The notes under the pieces: model-generated | What the model was told of the DNA's origin: nothing | The model's database searches: none | Seen by the model: the letters and a program-made list of their open reading frames with translations, nothing else | DNA from: Sneathiella sp. | Lineage (GTDB): Bacteria; Pseudomonadota; Alphaproteobacteria; Sneathiellales; Sneathiellaceae | Length of the DNA stretch: 17,287 nucleotides | NCBI GenBank assembly: GCA_002732675.1 | Contig: NVRR01000036.1 | Span: 1-17,287 of the forward strand | Reading direction: 5' to 3' | Program-made: the position numbers and the translations under genes | Part shown: positions 6,715 through 13,551 of the stretch, in pieces | Layout of the letters: each line of letters begins with the position of its first letter | Numbering within the stretch: position 1 is the stretch's first letter

Positions 6715-7523
6715 CAGCGTTGTCACATTAACTTCGTGGAAAAAAAATTCGACCATGGATCAGTCTTCTTCGATGCAAAATATTTCTTATCAGCATCATC
6801 GTTTTCCGCCTCAGAGTAGTTCAACATGCCGTCTGGCTCTATGCTCGGTTTACTCTTAGTTACCGAGATGCCGAAGACATCTTGGCCGAACGCGGCCTCG
6901 ATATTTCACACGAAACAGTTCGACGATGGTTTCTTAAATTTGGAGCACCAATAGCCCGAAACCTGAGATCTGCCCTCCCTATTCCCAATGATATCTGGTA
7001 TCTGGGTGAAATGGTCATCGTCATTCGAGGAAAACGGCATTTCCTAAGGCGTGCCGTTGACAACGAGGGAGATGTCCTAGATTTCCTCGTACAATCCAAG
7101 CGGAGCACAAAATCTGCCTTGAAATTGATGCGAAAACTACTGAAAAATAACGGCTTAGCGCGAACTCAAATAGTAACAGATAAACTTAAATCTTATCATT
7201 AAGGCGTTCCGAACTTTAGTTTTAACCGCTGAACCCATTGACAATAAGCGATCCAACAATCGTGCTGAGAGCTCTCATCTTCCAGTAAGGCGAAGAGAGC
7301 GAAATATGCAGACGTTTAAGCCCCCGGGGTCCGCCCAAAGATTTCTCAATATTCACTCAGCAACCTACAATAACTTTTACGGTCAACGCCATCTACTCAA
7401 TCAAAACCACTTCAAGCAGCTCCACAGCGAAGCTTTTGATGTTTGAGCAACGGCAAGCGTCGCAGCCTGAGAATTTACAACTGAGAAATATCTGCGTCTA
7501 TTAGAAGTTAATGTGACAATGCC
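6715..7523 (+). mobile_element. IS6-family copy A2 (type A), nearly full length, inactive
   Basis: The left end is GTTGTCACATTAACTTCGTGG (near 6719). The right end is AGTTAATGTGACAATGCC, ending at about 7523. At about 800 bases this is the most complete element in the window and the reference for the other type A fragments. The left terminal repeat appears changed or shortened at its outer edge, where it meets the type B stub. The right side is followed by another right end at 7551. Confidence 0.85.
6755..7446 (+). pseudogene. IS6-family transposase pseudogene (copy A2)
   Basis: The gene starts at ATG 6755 with MDQSSSMQNISYQHHRFPP. It shifts frame near 6810 into VVQHAVWLYARFTLSYRDAE and runs through the HTH, then the DDE domain with GKRHFLRRAVDNEGDVLDFL and QIVTDKLKSYH. 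One extra T near 7199 causes a stop at 7200-7202. With that base removed the frame continues as KAFRTLVLTAEPIDNKRSNN and RAESSHLPVRRRERNMQTF to a TGA at 7444-7446. The first catalytic Asp in the WHLDE motif is Gly (GGT at 7005-7007, WYLGE). Two frameshifts and a lost catalytic residue make it dead, though otherwise well preserved. Confidence 0.88.
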
Positions 7524-7550
7524 CCCCTTCTAGTAAAAAGAAGTTGTTGA

Positions 7551-7577
7551 GCGTCTACTATGTTAATGTGACAATGT
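7551..7577 (+). mobile_element. Second type A right end (solo)
   Basis: GCGTCTACTATGTTAATGTG followed by ACAAT repeats the right end of copy A2 (GCGTCTATTAGAAGTTAATG, then TGACAATG), about 54 bases after it. No transposase sequence lies between. The crotonase ribosome binding site (TAGGAG) begins immediately after it. Confidence 0.7.
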
Positions 7578-7589
7578 AGGAGCATCACA

Positions 7590-8402
7590 ATGAAACTAGA
7601 TGCCCCTTATCAGCAAAAGGATAAAAAGAATATGTCTGGTAACAATGTCACAATTGAAAAACATGGAAAGATCGCAGTTGTCCGTTTTGATCGACGGACC
7701 AATCTCAACGCATTTAGCCAAGATTTAATTCTTGAGCTTACAGATATCGCCCGGCGCTTTCAGGAAGATCTGACGACCCAGGCGGTTGTCCTGAGTGGCG
7801 CAAAAAATGCTTTTTCAGCCGGTATCGATTTAAAAGACCCTGCGAGTTGGGAGGACCTTAATGACGATGTAGCAACTCGCCAGCGCTTCTATCGCGGCGT
7901 CCGTCTTTGCCAAGCTTGGGAGGATATGCCCCAGATCACAATCGCGGCGATGGAGCAGATCGTGGTTGGTGCCGGCTGCGCCATTGCCTTGGCCTGCGAT
8001 TGGCGAGTGATCGGAAAAAGCGCATATCTTTATGTACCGGAAGTTAAAATCGGACTGAACCTGCAATGGGGTGCTTTACCGCGCCTGATTACGTTGGTTG
8101 GCCCGGCCAAAACGAAGAGGATCACCATTCTTTGTGAGAAAATGGGCGCGCAACAGGCGCTCGACTGGGGGCTTGTCGATGAAGTCGCTGAAGACGGCAA
8201 GACGGTGGAAAAAGCACTGGAACTTGCTGAAATCGCCGCATCAATGCCGGCAGCCACAACACGTTTGTTAAAGGAGGCGGTAAACGCGACGGCTAACGCT
8301 CTTCACAAGACATCTGCTTATGCAGATGCGGACCAAAGCCAGTTGACCCGGTCTTTTAGAGACGGCATTGCGGCAAGGGAGGCTTTTACCAAAGGATCGT
8401 AA
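7590..8402 (+). CDS. Enoyl-CoA hydratase/isomerase (crotonase) family protein
   Basis: This 270-residue crotonase-fold enzyme would act on an acyl-CoA in the cytoplasm. The oxyanion-hole regions are visible: NAFSAGIDLKD (residues 73-83) and VVGAGCAIALACD (125-137). In hydratases the second carries a catalytic Glu two residues after the last Gly (GGGCE); here it is Ala131. The other usual Glu is kept as E151 in VPEVKIGL. The following segment is LQWGALPRL rather than the common GAGGTQRL. The enzyme is thus more likely an isomerase or other crotonase than a plain hydratase. TAGGAG lies 7 bases before 7590; an ATG at 7632 (MSGNNVTIEKHGKIAVVRF) is an alternative start. A type A right end abuts the leader, so its promoter may come from IS sequence. 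It probably shares a transcript with the methyltransferase 78 bases downstream. Confidence 0.85.
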   Translation: MKLDAPYQQKDKKNMSGNNVTIEKHGKIAVVRFDRRTNLNAFSQDLILELTDIARRFQEDLTTQAVVLSGAKNAFSAGIDLKDPASWEDLNDDVATRQRFYRGVRLCQAWEDMPQITIAAMEQIVVGAGCAIALACDWRVIGKSAYLYVPEVKIGLNLQWGALPRLITLVGPAKTKRITILCEKMGAQQALDWGLVDEVAEDGKTVEKALELAEIAASMPAATTRLLKEAVNATANALHKTSAYADADQSQLTRSFRDGIAAREAFTKGS

Positions 8403-8480
8403 GCTGACAAACCCTCGTCATTTGAAGAAGTAAAAATGTGTGCATTTTTGAATTGCCATTTTTTGGAAGGAAACGACGGC

Positions 8481-9488
8481 GTGACAAAAAAACAAAAAAA
8501 AATCGACAGCGTTCGGCTACAAAATATTGTTCAGGGTTATGGGCAATCCGCAGCCTTAATGGCGGGGGTAGAACTTGATATTTTTACCGCCATTAGTGAA
8601 GGAGCCCAAACCATTGAAGCAATTTCCAAAGCTGTCGATATTCACCCGGTAAATGCGGAGCGATTGGTTACGATGCTGGCGGCCATGGGAATCTTGCACT
8701 TTCAGGACAATTGTTACCGTAACGCCGATGACGCAGAGAAATTCCTCGTGACTACCAGTCCAAGTTATGCCGGTCCATGGATGCTGTTCACCAAACCGAA
8801 CTGGATGGAGTGGGGCCGATTAAGCGAGCATCTACGTGCCAAGGATTTGAGCGTGCTTGGACCGATTGGCGATTTCGGCATAGAGGAAGCACGCGCCTAT
8901 CACAAAGCAACGTACTCCATAGGGATGGGTGCCGGGCGTCGTTTCGTCCAGCATGTCGATCTGACCGGGCGCAAGATGATACTGGACCTTGGTGGTGGTT
9001 CAGGAGCCTATTGCATCAACGCTGTAAAGGCGTTTGACGGATTGAAGGCAAGAGTTTTCGACTTGCCGCCAGTTGCTGAAATTGCACGCGAATTCATTGC
9101 GGAAAATGGCGTTTCGGATCGAGTAGAAGCCGTTGGAGGCGACTTTACCAACGACCCGTTTCCGGAAGACTCAGACGTTGTTATTATGGCCTCTAACCTA
9201 CCTATGTATGGACCTGACGTAATTGGCAACGTCATACAAAAAGCGTTTGGTGCGCTATTGCCAGGCGGTGAGATGCATTTGATTGGCGAAACCTTGAACG
9301 ATGATCGGGTTGGCCCCATTGGCCCCGCCTACTGGGGTTTAGGTCAGGCAATTTCTGAAACGCTCGGCGTCGCTCACTCGGAAGCGGATTGTGTCAGATA
9401 TTTTGAATCCGCGGGGTTTATTGACGTCACTGTCGAGCCATTTATCAAAGGCAGTTTATCCCGAATTCAAGGCATCAAGCCTCTGTGA
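8481..9488 (+). CDS. SAM-dependent O-methyltransferase (acetylserotonin/hydroxyneurosporene type)
   Basis: This 335-residue protein has the two-part build of family 2 O-methyltransferases. The N-terminal winged-helix dimerisation domain has LQNIVQGYGQSAALMAGVEL and a HTH-like DIHPVNAERLVTMLAAMGIL. The Rossmann methyltransferase domain has motif I DLGGGSGAY (169-177), acidic loop DLPPV, GGDF, and a LLPGGEMHLIGE segment. It would methylate a hydroxyl of a small molecule, with the substrate unknown. The GTG at 8481 is chosen because GGAAGGA stands 9 bases upstream. The ATG at 8436 adds 15 residues and has only a weak site. Early codons include A runs of 7 and 9 bases, a slippage-prone spot. The stop codon (9486-9488) overlaps the first base pairs of a type A IS fragment. 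The protein end (GIKPL) looks nearly complete. Confidence 0.85.
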   Translation: MTKKQKKIDSVRLQNIVQGYGQSAALMAGVELDIFTAISEGAQTIEAISKAVDIHPVNAERLVTMLAAMGILHFQDNCYRNADDAEKFLVTTSPSYAGPWMLFTKPNWMEWGRLSEHLRAKDLSVLGPIGDFGIEEARAYHKATYSIGMGAGRRFVQHVDLTGRKMILDLGGGSGAYCINAVKAFDGLKARVFDLPPVAEIAREFIAENGVSDRVEAVGGDFTNDPFPEDSDVVIMASNLPMYGPDVIGNVIQKAFGALLPGGEMHLIGETLNDDRVGPIGPAYWGLGQAISETLGVAHSEADCVRYFESAGFIDVTVEPFIKGSLSRIQGIKPL

Positions 9489-9557
9489 AGAGAGCGAATA
9501 GTGCAGAAGTTTGAGGCACCATAGTTTGCCCAAAGAGTCCTCAATATACAGTCTATC
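9487..9557 (+). mobile_element. Type A transposase 3' fragment (A4)
   Basis: GAAGAGAGCGAATAGTGCAG and the sequence to about 9557 align with copy A2 from about 7292 (GAAGAGAGCGAAATATGCAG), the RRRERNM-to-FLNIHS part of the transposase. It contains stops and substitutions. It runs from the methyltransferase stop codon to the left end of fragment A3, so it is a tail piece of one element directly followed by the head of another. Confidence 0.75.
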
Positions 9558-9816
9558 GACATTGTCACATTAACTTCGTGGAATGCAAATCAACCATGGA
9601 TTAGTCTTCTTTCTATGCAAAAGTTTCTTATCAGCGTCATCGTTTTCCGCCTCAGATAATTCAGCACGCTGTTTGGCGTTACGCTCAATTTACGTTGAGT
9701 TACAGAAATGTGGAAGATTTACTAGCAGAACGCAGCTGAATATTTCGCATGAAACAGCTCGGCGATGGATTCCTAAATTTGGAGACCAATAGCCAGAAAT
9801 CTGAGATCTGCCCGCC
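9558..9816 (+). mobile_element. Type A left part with transposase 5' fragment (A3)
   Basis: GACATTGTCACATTAACTTC at 9558 is a good type A left end. The following leader closely matches copy A2, including ACCATGGAT at 9594. The transposase then reads FRLR...VWRYAQFTLSYRNVEDLLAER before a one-base deletion near 9735 and another near 9786. Similarity to A2 ends at CTGAGATCTGCCCGCC, at about 9816, where urea-transporter sequence begins. The DDE domain and right end are missing. Confidence 0.78.
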
Positions 9817-10168
9817 TTGGAAGCACATGTCGATTTCATCCAACCGATTGTTTTTGAAGCGGCGGAACAGACCAGCCTTCAGCTTGTCAACGCGTTGATG
9901 CTCGGTCTGGGGCAAGTGCTATTCTCTCCCAACATCTGGTCGGGGTTTTTATATTACAGGCATGCTTCTCGGCAACTGGCGGTTTGGACTAATTGCCTTC
10001 TTCGGCGGCAGTATTGGCGCCGCGGTAGCTTTATACAAAGGTGTCGATCTGGCGAACCTCAACCTTGGTCCTTATGGATTTAACAGTGCTTTGGCAGCGG
10101 TGGTGGTATTCCTGTACTGCGATGGCAAGCTCAGGCTTGCAACTTTGTGGCAATCTCTTCGGGAATGA
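9817..10168 (+). pseudogene. Urea transporter fragment, truncated and frameshifted
   Basis: The first frame gives LMLGLGQVLFSPNIWSGF. A one-base shift in the G/T run near 9950 leads to YITGMLLGNWRFGLIAFFGG, then LYKGVDLANLNLGPYGFNSA and LAAVVVFLYCDGKLRLATLW, with TGA at 10166-10168. The pattern of GxGQVxF, then a glycine-rich membrane segment, then (L)YGFNxxL is that of one half of urea transporters, which move urea through the inner membrane. Those proteins have two such halves and about 300 residues; here only about 115 codons remain, with no start of their own and no C-terminal helices. The 5' end is replaced by IS fragment A3. The family call rests on motif recognition only. Confidence 0.6.
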
Positions 10169-10437
10169 GGTTTATTCGACATTACTATCCCCCCTCCAAA
10201 AATATTGAGGGCATATATTAAAATATAAAACACATTAAAATAAACTGCACTCAAATAAAATAAATATATTTACTTATTATCCTTAATAAAAATTATACTG
10301 ACAATATTAAAACACATATTTGACAAATATATGAAATAAATAAGGTATTTAATTTCACCAAATTTTTTTTATTGCCTAATTATATTTATTGAATTATCCA
10401 GAATTTATATGGGGTACTTGAAACGAAGGACTTACTC
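10169..10437. other. Very AT-rich intergenic spacer
   Basis: These 269 bases are strikingly rich in A and T compared with both flanks and hold no gene. An exact TTGACA occurs at 10320-10325 with a poor -10 (AGGTAT or TATTTA) behind it. GAAGGA precedes the next gene's ATG by 7 bases. CCCTC...GAGGG at 10192-10211 is a weak 5-bp stem. The spacer probably carries the promoter and possibly silencer or curvature sequences for the large gene. Confidence 0.55.
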
Positions 10438-13400
10438 ATGAACGGAGCTTATGAAGATTTTCTCGCGGCTTTACTCGCATTCGAATCTGGATGGGACAGG
10501 GAACGGTTTGACAGCGGAGACATTCAGGACTGGCAGTTAAACCAATGGTCTGGCGGTACAGTCGACGATTTTTACCCGCAATACTCAAGCTGGTCGCAGC
10601 TGTCCGATGACGAATGGTCAATGATGGCTTACAGGTCAACTAATACTTTCGGTTTCGTTGGGTATCAGTTTGGCGAAGCCTTGTTAATTGATCTCGGCTA
10701 TTACGACGACAGCTTCTACTATGGTAATGGCGCAAGTACGAATACGTGGGATGGTACCTGGACAGGGAAGAACGGTGCAAATTCCCTCGAAGATTTTAAG
10801 ACCGCAGAGGTCCAGGACGTCGCTATCCAGGACGCGTTCGGGCATAATTTATCCATCATTGAGGAGCTTCTCGGCGCGAGCGGCGAGAGCCTGGATGATT
10901 ACCTCGGTACGACCATTACGTATGTCCAAAATGGTGTGCAAGGCTCCGTTGAGCTGACTTTAACAGGTATACTGGCGGGGGCCCATCTCAGGGGGGCTCC
11001 GGCCGTCGTCGAACTTCTACAGAACGGTTCCATCAGCGTAGATGAATATGGTACGTCAATACTGCAATATATTGATCAATTCGGCGGTTTCGAGGCGCCC
11101 GCGATAAACGAACTCATCACCAATTTCGAAGATGGAAAAACAGGCGATGAAGGACTTGGGGCACCCGGCGAAATAGTCGCGGGTGGTGGGTCAGAAAACG
11201 GGTCTGCCGATGTAACGGCAGGTGATGCTGATGTCGTCCTAGACTGGAACTGGGGGCAAAATGAAGTCATCACCAACTTCGATACGGATACAGATACAAT
11301 TTTCATTGGTTGGTTTACGGCAGAACACATTGGCGTTAGCGAGATCAATGGCAATGTTGTTTTCACAATAGCGTCTAATAACCAGTCAATTACTCTGGAA
11401 GGGGTTACACTTTCAGGTCTTGATGGTGAAAATTTCACTATCCTCGATTCTTCCGCCGCTACGAAGATTTTAGCACTGGTCGGTTCCGCGGACGACGATG
11501 ATATCGTTGTTGACGACAACGATGACGGCGTAGTTGTTGATGACAATAATGATGACGATGATGTCATTATTGATGACAACGATGACGACGTTGTTGTTGT
11601 TGACAATAGTGGTTCCTCAAGCAGCAATGGAACCGCAAATGTAACGAAAGCTACAGCGACTGTTGTTATTACCTGGGCCTGGGGAAATGATACCACTATT
11701 ACTGACTTTGACCCGTCCAGTGATACCATTTTTGTTGACTGGTTTAATCTTGGGCAAATTGTAATTAGCGAAGTCGGCGATCAGCTGATTTTCTCGATAC
11801 CCGACAATAATCAGACAATCACCCTTGATGGTGTCTCTTTTTCCGATCTATCGGAAAGCAATTTCACGATCATGCAAGAAGCAACAGCTAGCGAAATACT
11901 GGGTATTGTTGGTGAAACCGACAGTGGTTCGTCTGAGGGCGAAATGGATGGTGATCACGACATGTCCTCCGGTGAAGCCGTCATGCATATGATTACGCTG
12001 AATTCCGCATCAAAGGTTATTTCCGACTTCGACGTTGCGAAAGACATGTTTCACATCGAAGGAGGAATTACAGGCGCCCTTCTCGACATTCGCGATGTCG
12101 CGAGTGGAAGTGAAACAAATCTCGTCATTACTGTCTTCGACCTTGATGGGAATGTCGTCAGTACGACTGTTGCGGAGAACGTATCTTTATCGGACCTGTC
12201 TCTCGGTAATTTCTCTATTGCTGAGCAAACCGCACTCAACGAAGTCGCGTCTCTTCTGGGTCAGAATATCAGCACCCCAAGCGATGATGGCGAATTTGGC
12301 ATTTCTTATGATAGCGATGGTTCCAATCCGCCACCAACAACTGGTACGACTGATTCTGGCGGTGTAAAATACAAAGCAGACTTCAACGCGGATGACATTA
12401 CAAACTTCAATGTCGCGATCGACCAACTCGACTTTGGCGATACGACTGTTCATGGCATGATTGTCACCAAGTCCCTTCAAGACGAACTCATTATCGATAA
12501 CCCCTGGTGGGGCGAAATGCAAATCCTGCAGGGCGTGCAAATAGCAGATATGACGATCGACAACTTCGGCGTCGTTGGCAACGAGCACTTCCGTCAGGAT
12601 ATTGGCGGCGTTGTTTCGTGGGAGCTTGGCGCCGGACCGCGCGAAAGCAACACAGTTTATATTCGGTCCCACGAATACGGCATTCATGAAGTGGTCGATA
12701 ATTTTGACCCAAGCGCCATGAAAATCAGCTTTCTCTATTATGGAACGCGTGAGCGTTTGTCAGTCGAGGATACGGATGAGGGGTTAGTTGTCAGCACGCA
12801 GCCCTCTGGCCAGAGCATGACATTCACAGGTATAACTCTAGCGGATCTGCAGCCTGGAACGCTCGAGTTCCACCATGATCAAGTCATAGAAGACAATTTG
12901 GAAGTGCCCTTCGGTTTCAACCAAAATGATGTGGCCCTTGTCTCTCGAAATGAACTCCTAACTCCAGAGGCACCGGAAGGGGTGACAACGGATGGATATC
13001 AAACTCGGGACGGCGTCTTGTCCGTATCTGAAGCAAATGATGATCCTGCTGAGGACACGGAAGACTATAGCAACGAAGTTGCTGTCAATGACGACGGCAG
13101 TGAAGATGCTTCCAACGATAATAACGGTACTGATACCGGGGGCGAAAATCCGGGAAACGGCATAGCAGACGTTCACCATATAACCTGGAACTGGAGTGCG
13201 GTCGAGGTCATCTCGGGTTTTGATGCTTCCGAGGATATCTTGGACTTCGGTTCTCTTTCCGCGAAACAGCTATCCATATCAGAAGTTAATGATGCTCTGA
13301 TGATAGAAGTGCTTGATAATGGAGGACATACTTATGTTATCGAAAATACTCAGGCAGAAAATTTAACGGCGGATAACTTTATCGCAGCTGGCTGGAACTA

Positions 13401-13470
13401 CGGTGTATTAGAGGATGAGGACGGTGTCTTTGATCAGCTGATTAGTCTTGGTTCTCAGGATTTCTCTTAA
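10438..13470 (+). CDS. Large modular protein: lysozyme-like N-terminal domain plus tandem beta repeat modules
   Basis: This acidic protein of 1010 residues has no classical signal peptide. Residues 1-240 look like a peptidoglycan-lyase/lysozyme-like head: LAFESGWD at 13-20 with candidate catalytic Glu16, NTFGFVGYQFGEALLIDLGY at 69-88, WDGTWTGKNG, LTGILAGAHLRGA, and GTSILQYIDQFGGF. Modules follow at about 255-349 and 397-492 (closely alike: xWxWGxxxxITxFDxxxDTIFxxWF, then SEVxxxxxFxIxxNNQxITLxGVxxSxL), more divergent ones near 505-610, 635-715 and 720-815, and a terminal one at 908-985 (WNWSAVEVISGFDASEDILD). An Asp/Val/Asn-rich linker lies at 351-390. The IxxFDxxxDxI pattern recalls modules attached to RTX-type and carbohydrate-active secreted proteins. 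Export by a type I system is possible but no partner is in the window. It may be a secreted cell-wall-active or adhesive protein. The domain layout is seen directly; the function is inferred. Confidence 0.75.
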   Translation: MNGAYEDFLAALLAFESGWDRERFDSGDIQDWQLNQWSGGTVDDFYPQYSSWSQLSDDEWSMMAYRSTNTFGFVGYQFGEALLIDLGYYDDSFYYGNGASTNTWDGTWTGKNGANSLEDFKTAEVQDVAIQDAFGHNLSIIEELLGASGESLDDYLGTTITYVQNGVQGSVELTLTGILAGAHLRGAPAVVELLQNGSISVDEYGTSILQYIDQFGGFEAPAINELITNFEDGKTGDEGLGAPGEIVAGGGSENGSADVTAGDADVVLDWNWGQNEVITNFDTDTDTIFIGWFTAEHIGVSEINGNVVFTIASNNQSITLEGVTLSGLDGENFTILDSSAATKILALVGSADDDDIVVDDNDDGVVVDDNNDDDDVIIDDNDDDVVVVDNSGSSSSNGTANVTKATATVVITWAWGNDTTITDFDPSSDTIFVDWFNLGQIVISEVGDQLIFSIPDNNQTITLDGVSFSDLSESNFTIMQEATASEILGIVGETDSGSSEGEMDGDHDMSSGEAVMHMITLNSASKVISDFDVAKDMFHIEGGITGALLDIRDVASGSETNLVITVFDLDGNVVSTTVAENVSLSDLSLGNFSIAEQTALNEVASLLGQNISTPSDDGEFGISYDSDGSNPPPTTGTTDSGGVKYKADFNADDITNFNVAIDQLDFGDTTVHGMIVTKSLQDELIIDNPWWGEMQILQGVQIADMTIDNFGVVGNEHFRQDIGGVVSWELGAGPRESNTVYIRSHEYGIHEVVDNFDPSAMKISFLYYGTRERLSVEDTDEGLVVSTQPSGQSMTFTGITLADLQPGTLEFHHDQVIEDNLEVPFGFNQNDVALVSRNELLTPEAPEGVTTDGYQTRDGVLSVSEANDDPAEDTEDYSNEVAVNDDGSEDASNDNNGTDTGGENPGNGIADVHHITWNWSAVEVISGFDASEDILDFGSLSAKQLSISEVNDALMIEVLDNGGHTYVIENTQAENLTADNFIAAGWNYGVLEDEDGVFDQLISLGSQDFS
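11200..11913 (+). repeat. Two closely similar beta modules flanking the acidic linker
   Basis: Module 1 (11200-11484) and module 2 (11626-11913) share the order GxAxVTxxxAxVVxxWxWG, ITxFD, DTIF, SEVxG/NG, NNQxITLxGV and NFTI, then an AxxILxxVG tail. They are the best-conserved pair of about six such modules. The other four have lost most of the signature positions, which suggests old duplication of the array with a more recent or constrained pair. Confidence 0.75.
11488..11607 (+). repeat. GAT/GAC/GTT-rich coding microsatellite (acidic linker)
   Basis: About 40 codons are nearly all Asp, Val, Ile and Asn, arranged as repeated DDNDD-VVVD blocks from GATGAC and GTTGTT triplets. Because the unit is a multiple of three, length changes keep the frame. 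It separates two beta modules and could be a flexible, calcium-binding linker. Confidence 0.8.
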
Positions 13471-13480
13471 CTTTAGTAAG

Positions 13481-13550
13481 GGCATTGTCAGAGGGAAATT
13501 TCTCGAGCTGTGGTGAATCTGGATTTACTGTCTCCTATGAAAAATTCCTT
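13481..13550 (+). mobile_element. Type B IS left-end fragment (first of two in tandem)
   Basis: GGCATTGTCAGAGGGAAATT opens a 70-base stretch that ends with ATGAAAAATTCCTTT, the first five transposase codons. A complete second left end begins at 13552 in the same direction. It lies 10 bases after the stop of the large repeat protein. Confidence 0.8.
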
Positions 13551-13551
13551 T

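Noticed and set aside
8436..8480. ATG at 8436 as the methyltransferase start
   Set aside because: The extra 15 residues contain the ribosome binding site for the GTG at 8481 and are not family-like. It is kept only as an alternative.
10192..10211. CCCTC/GAGGG hairpin after the urea transporter remnant as a terminator
   Set aside because: It has only a 5-bp stem, a 10-base loop and no T run in either direction.
11076..11729. 217-codon open frame opposite the large repeat gene, rich in Ser and Thr
   Set aside because: It is the antisense reading of the Asp/Val linker and modules. It has no homology signal and no reason for translation.
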